A stretch of 64,000 nucleotides of DNA from CALODL01 sp942492115 (lineage in GTDB: Bacteria > Planctomycetota > Phycisphaerae > UBA1845 > CAIVHJ01). The number at the start of each line of letters is the position of its first letter. The stretch's first letter is position 1. Below are positions 8,726 to 17,000 of the stretch, one piece after another. Both the position numbers and the translations under genes were made by a program. The stretch is taken from contig CALODL010000022.1 in the NCBI GenBank assembly GCA_942492115.1, forward strand, positions 62,001 through 126,000. Reading direction: 5' to 3'. The notes below the pieces were generated by a model. The model did no database searches and was not told where the DNA came from. It saw nothing but the letters and a program-made list of their open reading frames with translations.

Positions 8726-9787
8726 ATGCGTCATGTCGCAAGTTCATTGTTTCTGCTCATGCCCGTTGCATGCCAGGCTCCGCCCGCGCCGACATCAGTC
8801 AGCGAACGATTGAGCCAGCCGGATGCTCCACCGCCGGCAGCAGCACCCGCTCCCACACGGCCTGACATTCAGTTTTCTGCGCAACCCGACGTCGCAAACA
8901 ACGAGCCTTCGACGACGCTTGCCAAAATCAACAACTTCGTCATCCGCCGCGACGACTACTATGACCTCCTTCTCGGCAGTCACGGACTGGTCATTTTCGA
9001 ACAACTGATCTCGCTGTCCCTGGTCGAAGATGAGGCGCGACGCCGAGGCGTCGTGATCACCCAGTCCGATATTCAAACTGAGTACGATCGTGCACTCCTG
9101 AATATGGCTCGCGCCACGACGTCGACCAACACCGATGAGCAGACACTGCTCACTATCGGCCAGCAGTTACTCGATGAGTTTCTGCGCAGCAAGAACATAT
9201 CCCAATCGGAATACCTCGCAGGGATGCGCAGAAATACATATCTCCGTAAGATGGTCGAGGATTCGATCACCATCGAGGATGAGGAACTCATCGACGCGTT
9301 CAAGAAACGATTTGGCCGCAAAGCGGTGGTCCGGCATATCGCCTTGGGAAACATGAAGGAGGCCACCGAGGTCCGGCGCGAATTACTGTCCGGGGCAGAT
9401 TTCAACGAAGTGGCCATCCGCCGCAGCGGAAACCGCATCAGTGCCCCCACTGGCGGATTGCTCAATCCGTTTACGGCCGACGACACCGAGATCCCGAGCG
9501 TGATCCGGCAGATCGTGTTCCGACTCGAACCCGGGCAACTCTCGGAGGTCGTGAAGCTCGAGGACACCTACCAGATTTTCAAGCTCGAGCGCTTCGAGAA
9601 GCCCGATGCCACTGACCTGGGCGACGTCAATCACACCCTGCGTACCGAGATTCGCGAAAGCAAGATCAGACAGGCGATGCAGACACTCGAACGGGAGCTG
9701 TTCCTTGACGCCGACATCGACATCCAGGACCCCAAGCTCCGCCAGCTGTTCAATGCCAAGTATGCTCCCGAGCGACGAAAGCGATAG
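8726..9787 (+). CDS. PpiC/SurA-like peptidyl-prolyl isomerase lipoprotein
   Basis: A 353-residue exported foldase candidate. The signal peptide ends in a lipobox-like MPVACQ (Cys16), then a Pro/Ala-rich linker. Residues about 65-200 form a SurA-N-like helical domain (EDEARRRGVVITQSDIQTEY). The parvulin domain follows at about 205-290, with VRHIALG, LLSGADFNEVAIRRSG and GLLNPF. Parvulins isomerise X-Pro bonds and, in SurA/PrsA, escort envelope proteins. A periplasmic chaperone role is inferred from fold and signal. The start lies close behind the zinc-ribbon gene, suggesting cotranscription. Confidence 0.82.
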   Translation: MRHVASSLFLLMPVACQAPPAPTSVSERLSQPDAPPPAAAPAPTRPDIQFSAQPDVANNEPSTTLAKINNFVIRRDDYYDLLLGSHGLVIFEQLISLSLVEDEARRRGVVITQSDIQTEYDRALLNMARATTSTNTDEQTLLTIGQQLLDEFLRSKNISQSEYLAGMRRNTYLRKMVEDSITIEDEELIDAFKKRFGRKAVVRHIALGNMKEATEVRRELLSGADFNEVAIRRSGNRISAPTGGLLNPFTADDTEIPSVIRQIVFRLEPGQLSEVVKLEDTYQIFKLERFEKPDATDLGDVNHTLRTEIRESKIRQAMQTLERELFLDADIDIQDPKLRQLFNAKYAPERRKR

Positions 9788-9880
9788 CCCGGCGAGGCCC
9801 CCGGGGCCTCCCACCGCAATTCTCCCGGACCGAGATCTGGAATTCCATTCCACACGGCACACTGGGATTTCTCAGCTCGA

Positions 9881-9909
9881 TTGTTACCGGTCCTGCCTTT
9901 CAATAAGAT
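9881..9909 (+). promoter_or_regulatory. Candidate sigma-70 promoter for adenylate kinase gene
   Basis: TTGTTA at 9881-9886 and TAAGAT at 9904-9909 are separated by exactly 17 bp, 72 bp upstream of the adk-like ATG. The preceding gene ends at 9787. Confidence 0.45.
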
Positions 9910-9931
9910 GGTCGCAAACAGCCGATTCCCC

Positions 9932-9981
9932 TAAGGAGGATCGCACGGCCGGACCGTGCACATCACCGGCTGGAGGACGAC
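9932..9981 (+). promoter_or_regulatory. Leader with orphan strong SD and hairpin before adk
   Basis: TAAGGAGG at 9932-9939 is a near-perfect ribosome binding site with no start codon at normal distance. It is followed at once by a perfect hairpin (GCACGG at 9943-9948, CCGTGC at 9954-9959, 5-nt loop). A second site, GGAGG, sits just before the adk ATG. A GTG at 9956 opens a 9-codon frame whose TGA overlaps the adk ATG (ATGA). A translated leader is possible but unproven. Confidence 0.3.
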
Positions 9982-10584
9982 ATGACCAACACAAGATATA
10001 AGACCGTGCTGCTCTTCGGCGGCCCCGGATCGGGCAAGGGCACCCAGGGACAAGTGCTCAACGGTTTCCCGAATTTCTCGCACATCTCCAGCGGCGACAT
10101 CTTCCGTAGTCTGTCACCTCAGAGTATGGTCGGACAGGAGTTTCGGTCTTACTCGGGCAGAGGGTTGCTCGTTCCGGACGAACTGACGATCAAGCTATGG
10201 TTGCGCTACATGTCCGGACTCGAATATATCGAGAAATTCGTCCCCGACTATCACGTGCTGATCTCAGACGGCATCCCGCGGACCACGACCCAGGCGCGGC
10301 TCCTCGAGGACCACCTCGATGTGCGAATTGTTCTCTACTTCGAAATAGAAGAATCCCGACTCATCGGCCGCCTGAAGGGGCGTGCCCTCAAGGAAAACCG
10401 CGCCGATGATGCAGACGATGAAGTGATTCGCAGGCGTATCCGGGTCTACGAGGAATCCACCCTGCCGGTGCTGGCCACTTACCCGCAGGAATTGGTCACG
10501 CGCATCAACGCGGACCAGGCCCCACTGGCGGTGGCGGGCGATGTCTTCGCTGCGTTGTCAGGTTGCCTGGACATGAACATCTAG
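9982..10584 (+). CDS. Adenylate kinase-like nucleoside monophosphate kinase
   Basis: A 200-residue P-loop kinase. The Walker A is GGPGSGKGTQ (from residue 13), followed by the NMP-binding text ISSGDIFRSL, then SDGIPRTTTQA (canonical DG(F/Y)PR) and the lid-region arginines GRLKGRALKEN...DDEVIRRRIRVYEEST. The lid is short with no zinc-binding cysteines. It should interconvert ATP plus AMP and ADP in the cytoplasm. I see no ribosomal-protein neighbours, which are usual for the housekeeping adk, and the DG-I-PR change is slightly atypical, so this could be a second, paralogous kinase. A GGAGG ribosome site lies 6 bases before the ATG. Confidence 0.8.
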   Translation: MTNTRYKTVLLFGGPGSGKGTQGQVLNGFPNFSHISSGDIFRSLSPQSMVGQEFRSYSGRGLLVPDELTIKLWLRYMSGLEYIEKFVPDYHVLISDGIPRTTTQARLLEDHLDVRIVLYFEIEESRLIGRLKGRALKENRADDADDEVIRRRIRVYEESTLPVLATYPQELVTRINADQAPLAVAGDVFAALSGCLDMNI

Positions 10585-10617
10585 GTGCCTGAACCAGGTG
10601 TTCAAGCGAGACACGGG

Positions 10618-11181
10618 TTAGCGCTTCAGCAGCTCCCACTGGCCCGTCGTAGCCCGCGTAAAAGTCAATGCCGCGCCCTTGGGAAAGACCACCATGTTCT
10701 GGCCATCCAGATGAATGGTCAATCGTCGACCGGGAAGCTCCGGTAACGAGGCCAGGTTGATGGAAAACGCGTTAACGTTCCGTGTCTCGAGATAGAACTC
10801 GTTGTTCCCGACGTAACGTCCGTGCGCCGTACTGGTGGCTCCGGCCTCGCTCTGGCCTGCGATCTTGAGCCAACCCTCTTGAGGATCTTCGAAATCCTCG
10901 ATCGTCAAATCCACCGTGTAGGGATCCCGGACCGTCTCCACCGCTTCATCTGTCGCAGGCTCGTCCGTCTCCACCTCGTCCTCTGTCGCGGCAGCGGGCA
11001 CGGCACGGTCCGCTGCTTCGACCACTGGAGGTTCGGCCCTGGATGCGCCTGATTCCCCAACGGAATCGGAGCCTGCCCGCAGGCTGCACCCCCACAGAAT
11101 CGTCGCAAACAGCAGCAACCCGGCACACACATCGAAAGCGCTGCCGCGCCTGGATTCGACTTGAGTATCATCAACGGGCAT
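10618..11181 (-). CDS. Small lipoprotein of unknown function
   Basis: A 187-residue exported protein. The start ATG at 11181 follows GGGAGG at good spacing; the frame stays open upstream to 11802, but that extension is antisense to hslV and is rejected. The signal core GLLLFATILWGC ends in a lipobox at Cys32, unusually far from the start. A long acidic Glu/Asp/Ala linker (about 40-85) precedes a compact beta-rich domain (about 90-187: YTVDLTIEDFEDPQEGWLKI, YLETRNVNAFSINL, LTIHLDGQNMVVF). No family was recognised. It faces away from hslV with about 118 bp of shared upstream sequence. Confidence 0.65.
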   Translation of the reverse strand: MPVDDTQVESRRGSAFDVCAGLLLFATILWGCSLRAGSDSVGESGASRAEPPVVEAADRAVPAAATEDEVETDEPATDEAVETVRDPYTVDLTIEDFEDPQEGWLKIAGQSEAGATSTAHGRYVGNNEFYLETRNVNAFSINLASLPELPGRRLTIHLDGQNMVVFPKGAALTFTRATTGQWELLKR

Positions 11182-11299
11182 GAGCACCTCCCTGTCGGGG
11201 TCTTGTTGAAAGACGACTATAACTCTGATACCGTCAAATCTCTGGCACGTTGCACGGTATGTTCCCGCCCAGAACGAACTCTTATGGTACCTGAGGATC

Positions 11300-11833
11300 A
11301 TGCAAGTCCATAGTACGACTATCTTGAGTGTTCGCCGTGACGGCCAGGTCGCACTGGGAGGAGACGGCCAGGTCACCCTGGGCCAGGCAATCGTCAAACA
11401 GGACAGCAGCAAGATCCGTCGGCTGGCAGACGGGCGTGTACTGTGCGGATTCGCCGGTTCGGCGGCAGACGCCTTTGCACTCCTCGATCGCTTCGAGCGC
11501 CGCCTCGAAGAACACAAAGCCAACCTCAAGCGTGCCGCTTTCGAACTGGCCAAGGATTGGCGCACCGACAAAGTGCTGCGGCGCCTCGAATCCATGATTG
11601 TCGCTGCAGACCGCGAAACAACTCTGATCATCGGGGGCAGTGGTGACATCATCGAGCCGGAAGGAGGCATCGCAGGCATAGGCAGCGGCGGCATGTATGC
11701 CCTTGCGGCTGCGCGGGCCCTGCGGGCCCATACTTCGCTTCCTGCAGTCGACATCGTGCGTGACAGCTTGCGGATCGCCGGCGAGATATGCGTGTACACC
11801 AATGATCACATCAACGTGGATGTTCTCGACTGA
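11300..11833 (+). CDS. hslV: ATP-dependent protease subunit HslV
   Basis: HslV (ClpQ) is the threonine peptidase ring that works with HslU. The 177-residue sequence has STTILSVRRDG near the start, GDGQVTLGQAIVK, the GFAGSAADAF loop, and IGSGGMYALAAARAL at the C-terminal end. The catalytic Thr pair is at residues 6-7, preceded by a short propeptide (MQVHS) that must be removed, as in the longer precursors of some Gram-positive HslV. The start follows GAGGA. The stop overlaps the hslU ATG by one base, so the two are translationally coupled. Confidence 0.95.
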   Translation: MQVHSTTILSVRRDGQVALGGDGQVTLGQAIVKQDSSKIRRLADGRVLCGFAGSAADAFALLDRFERRLEEHKANLKRAAFELAKDWRTDKVLRRLESMIVAADRETTLIIGGSGDIIEPEGGIAGIGSGGMYALAAARALRAHTSLPAVDIVRDSLRIAGEICVYTNDHINVDVLD

Positions 11834-13176
11834 TGGCTGCAAGCAATCTGACACCCAAACAGATCGTTGCCGAACTGGATCGCTTCATCGTCGGCCAGGA
11901 CGATGCAAAACGCGCCGTTGCGGTTGCGATCCGTAACCGCTGGAGACGCCAGCAACTTCCCGAACAATTGCGCCGTGAAATCGGCCCCAAGAACATCATC
12001 ATGATCGGCCCGACGGGCGTCGGCAAAACTGAAATCGCTCGCCGATTGTCCACGTTGGTAAACGCGCCGTTTATCAAGGTCGAGGCAACGCGCTACACCG
12101 AGGTGGGCTACCACGGGCGCGACGTGGAGAGCATGGTTCGCGATCTGGTGGAGCTTGCGATCAACATGGTTCGCAGCGAGCAGACCGAAGTGGTCCGCGA
12201 AGAAGGCGAACGGCTCACCGAGGAGCGCCTGCTCGACGCCTTAATCCCGCCGGCGGCCAGCGCACCCGACGTAGACGATGGCGACAGTTCTGACCGGCGC
12301 CATCGAACGCGCGAGAAGTTTCGCGCCGACCTTGTCGAGGGCCGCCTGGACGACCGTGAGATCGATCTGGTCGTTGAGGAAAAACAACGCAACAGTCCGA
12401 TGTTCGCGGCCGTCGGTATCGACCAACTCGATTCAGGGCTGCAGAATATCCTCGACCAGATGATGCCCCAACAGTCTCGCCAACGTCGTATGCCTATCCG
12501 CGAAGCGCGGACCATCATCTTCCAGCAGGAATGCGACAAGCTCATTGACCGAGAAAATGTCACGGACATGGCCATCCAGCGTACAGAGAACGGAGGCATC
12601 GTCTTTCTCGACGAGATCGACAAGATCTGCCAGAGCGATGGCCATCGCAGCGCCGACGTCTCGCGTCAAGGTGTCCAGCGCGACCTGCTCCCCATCGTCG
12701 AGGGCACGACGGTCCAAACACGCCATGGCGCCGTCAAGACGGACCACATCCTGTTCATCGCCGCGGGCGCCTTTCACGGCTCCAAGCCAAGCGACCTCAT
12801 GCCGGAACTGCAGGGCCGATTCCCCATTCGCGTCGAGCTGCAGGATTTGGACAAGAACGACTTCGTACGCATCCTGACCGAGCCCCAAAGCGCTTTGACC
12901 AAACAACACATTGCCATGCTCGGAACCGAAGGCGTTGGTTTGAAGTTTGAGGATTCAGCTATCGACGCGATGGCACAGATCGCCTTCGAGATCAACCGCA
13001 GTTCGCACAATACCGGCGCCCGGCGCCTGTACACGATTACTGAAAAACTCCTCGAAGAGGTTTCGTTCGACGCCCCGGACCGCGCCGGCGACACCGTGGT
13101 TGTCGATGAGGCCTTTGTGCGAGCAACCTTGAACGACATCCTTCAGGATGAAGATTTGAGCAAGTTCATCTTGTAA
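11833..13176 (+). CDS. hslU: ATP-dependent protease ATPase subunit HslU
   Basis: HslU is the AAA+ unfoldase that feeds HslV. The 447-residue product is the usual length. It has the N-terminal IVGQDDAKRAVAVAIRNRWR, Walker A GPTGVGKT (59-66), the pore motif ATRYTEVGYHGRDVESMV, a variable I-domain (about 110-240), Walker B GIVFLDEIDKI (about 255), sensor text and the C-terminal LSKFIL tail that activates HslV. It overlaps hslV by one base. A heat-shock-type element upstream was not identified. Confidence 0.96.
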   Translation: MAASNLTPKQIVAELDRFIVGQDDAKRAVAVAIRNRWRRQQLPEQLRREIGPKNIIMIGPTGVGKTEIARRLSTLVNAPFIKVEATRYTEVGYHGRDVESMVRDLVELAINMVRSEQTEVVREEGERLTEERLLDALIPPAASAPDVDDGDSSDRRHRTREKFRADLVEGRLDDREIDLVVEEKQRNSPMFAAVGIDQLDSGLQNILDQMMPQQSRQRRMPIREARTIIFQQECDKLIDRENVTDMAIQRTENGGIVFLDEIDKICQSDGHRSADVSRQGVQRDLLPIVEGTTVQTRHGAVKTDHILFIAAGAFHGSKPSDLMPELQGRFPIRVELQDLDKNDFVRILTEPQSALTKQHIAMLGTEGVGLKFEDSAIDAMAQIAFEINRSSHNTGARRLYTITEKLLEEVSFDAPDRAGDTVVVDEAFVRATLNDILQDEDLSKFIL

Positions 13177-13335
13177 TCGACTTCCACGTCCAGCGAGCAC
13201 ACGAATACTCTTCCGGCAGACCCGGGATTCCTTTCCTTACGAAAAAACATTGCGCATCAGTCCACCCCGCCAGTCTTAGTTGGTGAACGACCCATTCGTC
13301 GGGTCTGCAGTCAATCGCATACAAGGGAGACACGC

Positions 13336-14217
13336 ATGCGTAAGATCATCTCATTCAACCTGGCATGGATTGCCGCCGCTCTATCGACTACCGCCGCCCA
13401 TGCACAGAGTGTGCCGGTCGAATACGATGCCAATGGTGTCGCCATCGTGGCCGAGTTCCATCCACCGTCGAGTGGACCAGGCCCGATGGCTATTCTGTTG
13501 CATGACATGGGGTCAAATCGCAACGCCTGGACTGAATTGATTCAACCACTGCAGCGTGAAGGTTTTGCAGTACTCAACATCGATCTACGCGGGCATGGGG
13601 ACAGTCCCGGCCCGGAGGACAAGGGCCTGGTCGAACGTGCCGCGCGTGGCGATCGACGGCTCTTGTCTTCCATGTTCCGCGACGTGGCGGGCGCATTTGA
13701 GTGGCTCGGAACCCGTGACGATGTCGATATGTCGCGCCTTGTGCTGATCGGGGCTGGAACAGGTGGGTTCGTGGCCCTCGATTATGCCGCCCGGGATCGC
13801 TCCGTCGACGCGATCGTAATGCTGAGCCCCGACCGCGAACGGATGCTCGATCCCCTGAAACCGCTGGACAAGTTCGGCGATCGCCCATTGCTCATCGTAG
13901 TGACCCCCGACAAGCCCGCGATCGAATTACGGGACACTGCCGAACACGCGGAGGTCAAGATCGCCGAGGGACCGGGCCACGGCACGGCCCTGTTGGGCTC
14001 GGGCATCGAGCGCGACATCGCAGATTACGCCAAGCTCAAAGCCGGAGAGCTCTCCGAGGAGGTCGTCTGTGCCAGCCTCAAGAGTGATGTCTTCCATGGC
14101 GCCGACAGCCCCTCGGCCAAACGAATCAAACCCCTTAACAAACGTCTCTTCAGCAGCCCACAGGAGGCTCGCAGCCGCGGCCTGAGGCCATCCGGGGATG
14201 CCCCGACCAAATCCTAG
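13336..14217 (+). CDS. Secreted alpha/beta-hydrolase-like protein with degenerate Ada-type domain
   Basis: A 293-residue protein with a signal peptide ending AAHA (about 23). The fold follows alpha/beta hydrolases: MAILLHDMGSNRNAW, VLNIDLRGHGDS, and the nucleophile elbow region VLIGAGTGGFVAL near 136-148. The elbow reads G-A-G-T-G, so the usual Ser nucleophile is Gly141; a His is present in GPGHG (about 215). The C-terminus (about 250-285) matches the small Ada-like metal-binding module found on secreted planctomycete proteins (DVFHGAD..., KRIKPLNKRLFSS, GLRPS), but the cysteines of that module are replaced, mostly by Ser. Both changes suggest a binding rather than catalytic protein. The start follows GGGAGA. 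Confidence 0.7.
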   Translation: MRKIISFNLAWIAAALSTTAAHAQSVPVEYDANGVAIVAEFHPPSSGPGPMAILLHDMGSNRNAWTELIQPLQREGFAVLNIDLRGHGDSPGPEDKGLVERAARGDRRLLSSMFRDVAGAFEWLGTRDDVDMSRLVLIGAGTGGFVALDYAARDRSVDAIVMLSPDRERMLDPLKPLDKFGDRPLLIVVTPDKPAIELRDTAEHAEVKIAEGPGHGTALLGSGIERDIADYAKLKAGELSEEVVCASLKSDVFHGADSPSAKRIKPLNKRLFSSPQEARSRGLRPSGDAPTKS

Positions 14218-14239
14218 GATTTCACGAGCCCTCGCACCT

Positions 14240-14287
14240 GACCCGCTTCGCCATCCCTTGCGACCCAGCGGCGGAGCGGGTCTTCTA
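14240..14287 (+). terminator. Intrinsic terminator after the hydrolase gene
   Basis: A 13-bp stem with a single G-U type mismatch (GACCCGCTTCGCC at 14240-14252, GGCGGAGCGGGTC at 14270-14282) is followed by TTCTATT. It lies 23 bp past the stop codon and separates the hydrolase from the dus gene. Confidence 0.6.
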
Positions 14288-14324
14288 TTGAACGACGATT
14301 GGGTTTTTCTTAGGATCGGGCGTC

Positions 14325-15368
14325 ATGCTCAAGATTGGCGACGTCACGATTGGTTCCCCATTTGTCCAGGCTGCCCTGTCGGGCTACAGCGACCTGCCCA
14401 TGAGGCGGATCGCCATGGGGTTGGGGTGTGCCTTCACCATCAACGAAGTTGTTCTAGACACGTTCATCACGTATCCGGGACGGAAGAACAAGCGCGACCT
14501 GGCGATGACTGATGACATGCATCCTGTGGGTGGCCAACTCATGGGCAGCCAGCCTGAGGTCTTTGCGGAAGCAGCCGACATCATGGTTCAGGCCGGCTAC
14601 GACATCATCGATATCAATTTCGGCTGTCCAGTCAAGAAAGTGTTGGGGCGGTGCCGGGGCGGCTACATGCTGGGGCACCCCGACGAAGCGCTCTCAATCG
14701 TGCGCAACGTCTACGACGCCGTCGGAGATCGCGTGCCCGTGACGGTCAAGATGCGGCGCGGAATGGATGACAGTGCAGACAGTCGGCGATGCTTTTATGA
14801 GATTGTCGACGGTGCTTTTGAAATCGGCGTTGCGGCTTTGACGGTTCACGGACGAACAGTCGAACAACGCTACAAAGGCCCCAGTCGATGGTCGTTCCTC
14901 AAGGAACTGAAACGCTATGTCGGCGACCGAATCATTCTCGGCAGCGGCGACCTGTTTACCCCTGAAGCGTGCTTGCGCATGATCGCAGAAACAGGAGTGG
15001 ATGGCGTTACCATCGCTCGTGGCTGCATCGGGAACCCCTGGATATTTCGCGAGTGCGCAGCACTTTGGGCCGGCCAGTCACTCCCCGATCCACCGACTAT
15101 AACCGAACAACGGCAAGTGATCGAAAACCACTATCGCATGGCGTGTGATTTCTACGGCGAGGAACGTGGCAGTCGCATCATGCGCAAACACTGCATCCGC
15201 TACGCCAGCCGCCATCCGTCTCCCAAGAAAGTACGTATCGCATTCGTCGCAGTCAAAACCCCACATGACTGGCGGCAAGTCTTCGCCGAGCTGTACAACC
15301 CCGATATCGCCTACCCGGTCATCCCAGACGAAGACCATGATCTCGTTGCCGCGGGCGCGACCGAATAG
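14325..15368 (+). CDS. tRNA-dihydrouridine synthase
   Basis: An FMN-dependent TIM-barrel enzyme that reduces uridines in tRNA. The 347-residue sequence carries the Dus landmarks: VQAALSGYSDLPMRRIAMGL at the start, GGQLMGSQPEVFAEAA, IDINFGCPVKKV with the active-site loop further on (GRCRGGYML), VTVKMRRG, ALTVHGRT, ILGSGDLFTPEAC and VTIARGCIGNPWIF. Which Dus subfamily and which tRNA positions are served cannot be told from motifs. It stands alone between a terminator and a convergent small gene. Confidence 0.92.
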   Translation: MLKIGDVTIGSPFVQAALSGYSDLPMRRIAMGLGCAFTINEVVLDTFITYPGRKNKRDLAMTDDMHPVGGQLMGSQPEVFAEAADIMVQAGYDIIDINFGCPVKKVLGRCRGGYMLGHPDEALSIVRNVYDAVGDRVPVTVKMRRGMDDSADSRRCFYEIVDGAFEIGVAALTVHGRTVEQRYKGPSRWSFLKELKRYVGDRIILGSGDLFTPEACLRMIAETGVDGVTIARGCIGNPWIFRECAALWAGQSLPDPPTITEQRQVIENHYRMACDFYGEERGSRIMRKHCIRYASRHPSPKKVRIAFVAVKTPHDWRQVFAELYNPDIAYPVIPDEDHDLVAAGATE

Positions 15369-15374
15369 CCCACT

Positions 15375-15503
15375 CTAAACAATCGGCGTGGATGCACCAT
15401 TGGTTGCAACCCCGGCCACGAAAGCGCTGAACAAATCCTGCAGCAGCGTTCCGAGAAGGGTAGTCAAAATGGGCGCAAGCAAGCTCTCCAGCAATGCGAT
15501 CAT
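15375..15503 (-). CDS. 42-residue hydrophobic peptide
   Basis: A minus-strand frame beginning ATG at 15503, preceded by AAGGAGA with a 6-base spacer, one of the better ribosome sites in the window. The product starts MIALLESLLAPILTTLLGTL and stays hydrophobic to about residue 33, ending in a short polar tail. It has one amphipathic or membrane-spanning helix and no cysteine. A second peptide of the same style is at 53650. It follows the terminator of the metzincin gene on the same strand. Function unknown; small membrane regulator or toxin-like peptide are possibilities without direct support. Confidence 0.5.
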   Translation of the reverse strand: MIALLESLLAPILTTLLGTLLQDLFSAFVAGVATNGASTPIV

Positions 15504-15592
15504 GGCTATCTCCTTATGTTGATCTGTGGGTCACTTCGTCCCTTCAAGATCGGCGGAGCGTGATCGCAACTTCCCATAAAAAAGCAGTTCTT

Positions 15593-15649
15593 CACGCATT
15601 TCCGGGAAGGGCCTGCACACGTGATCCTGTTGACGCACGCGCGGCGGAG
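15593..15649. repeat. 57-bp intergenic repeat, copy A
   Basis: This stretch matches 29125-29181 at 54 of 57 positions in the same orientation. The flanks diverge quickly, apart from weak similarity on the low-coordinate side. Both copies lie within about 50 bp of the terminator of a minus-strand lipoprotein gene. Confidence 0.7.
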
Positions 15650-15664
15650 GGATCGAGGCATGGC

Positions 15665-15704
15665 AAAAAAACTGCCCGCATCCTCCCTCGAGACGCGGGC
15701 AGTT
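15665..15704 (-). terminator. Intrinsic terminator of the metzincin lipoprotein gene
   Basis: A perfect 10-bp stem (AACTGCCCGC at 15670-15679, GCGGGCAGTT at 15695-15704) is followed on the minus strand by a run of T (A at 15665-15671). It lies about 30 bp beyond the stop at 15733. Confidence 0.8.
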
Positions 15705-15732
15705 AACTAACTGGAAAATAAGGGGTTGGTGC

Positions 15733-16929
15733 TCAGCGACCGCGAACACGATGGATCGTCGCACCACAGGTTCCGCACCGGAGATGGCCGCCCTCGGCCA
15801 CAGCGGTCGTCACCCTGCCGACTGTTTCGGACAGTAACATATCTGCGTTCTGCAGGCCGATGGGGAAATCGAACAGCGGCGCCGTTCCAAAGCCCTGGTC
15901 CTCCAGCAACGTCACGTCTTCACCTGTCGTGTCCATGATCGTCGTGCTGTCGGCCGTATGCATCAGACCCAGCGTGTGACCAATCTCGTGCGAAACCACA
16001 TTCGCGACCGCCTGACACACTTCGTTGAAATTGCCGCTGAGTTCCTCGAACGACCCCAGAAACACGATCGCGTTGTCCTGATCGTTATTGTTGTAGAAAT
16101 CAACTGCATCGGAGATGCCGAAGATGTTCAAGGTCGTCGAATCACCAAAGAATATGTTCGTGACTTTGGGGCTGACGATTTCTTCGTCAGTCGTCATGAT
16201 CTCGATATCATAAGGAGCGAAGTCTTGGGCGACATTCTTGATAATGATTTCCTTCATCTCCTCGGTTCGGCCCACGAAGCTCGAGTTGATCTTGGTCGAG
16301 TTGATCTCATCCAAGTCACCGTACTTGATGTCCGAAATCGTTACGTTTTGCGCGGGATCCCAATGCAGCACAATCGTCTGGCCGATCAGCGGAGCGATCG
16401 CGACGCCCGGCTCGCGCTCAACGGTGACACGATATGTACCCGTCGTCATCGAAAAATTGCTGCTCGCCACCGCGAGGAAATAACTCGGGCTATCGTGACG
16501 GATAACGCCATCGAAGAATGCGTCGAAGTTACCTGAATTCGGGTTGATATCATCGTTCCAGAAGGAACGGAAGCCCTCGGCGTCAAATACGGCGATCATC
16601 GGATCCAGCCCTTGCGCAGCTTTGTCGATCGCGAGAATCTCCAGGCGATCACCCATCTCGAGGGGACCCAGGTCGTAGACGTGAACTTCGTTGCCTTCTG
16701 AAATCTCGTTGTCGAGCACCATGCGGTTGGCTGCATCGAACGGCACCAGCGGTGCCGTCTCAAAATTCGATCCAGGCTCGGCGACGATTACGTCATCGTC
16801 GATGACCATCTGCGTGGAGTCGTCGTTTGTCGGCGGTGTCGCGGTTTCGTCATCGTTGCGACGGCTGGATGAGCACCCCACGGGAACGAGGCTGGCCAGC
16901 AGCGTTAGTACAAGCAGTTCAGCTTTCAC
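15733..16929 (-). CDS. Metzincin-type zinc metalloprotease lipoprotein
   Basis: A 398-residue exported protein. The GTG at 16929 is chosen because GGAGG precedes it by 7 bases and the signal peptide then begins VKAELLVLTLLASLVPVGC, with a lipobox at PVGC. A Thr/Asp-rich linker and a beta-sandwich pre-domain (about 55-170; EGNEVHVYDLGPLEMGD, TGTYRVTVERE) come next. The catalytic domain has HEIGHTLGLMH (about 312-322), the HExxHxxGxxH zinc site, with TIMDTT downstream as a plausible Met-turn. It should be a surface or periplasmic protease. It lies 71 bp behind the FG-GAP lipoprotein on the same strand. Confidence 0.85.
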   Translation of the reverse strand: MKAELLVLTLLASLVPVGCSSSRRNDDETATPPTNDDSTQMVIDDDVIVAEPGSNFETAPLVPFDAANRMVLDNEISEGNEVHVYDLGPLEMGDRLEILAIDKAAQGLDPMIAVFDAEGFRSFWNDDINPNSGNFDAFFDGVIRHDSPSYFLAVASSNFSMTTGTYRVTVEREPGVAIAPLIGQTIVLHWDPAQNVTISDIKYGDLDEINSTKINSSFVGRTEEMKEIIIKNVAQDFAPYDIEIMTTDEEIVSPKVTNIFFGDSTTLNIFGISDAVDFYNNNDQDNAIVFLGSFEELSGNFNEVCQAVANVVSHEIGHTLGLMHTADSTTIMDTTGEDVTLLEDQGFGTAPLFDFPIGLQNADMLLSETVGRVTTAVAEGGHLRCGTCGATIHRVRGR

Positions 16930-17000
16930 AATTGATCCTCCAGCACCCTTCGAGCACGAACTTGGCTCGCTCATATTCTATTCGTCCCACAGAGTCGCGG

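Noticed and set aside
11182..11802. Upstream extension of the minus-strand lipoprotein frame
   Set aside because: It is antisense to hslV, Ser/Arg-rich, and the ATG at 11181 has a strong ribosome site and leads into a signal peptide.
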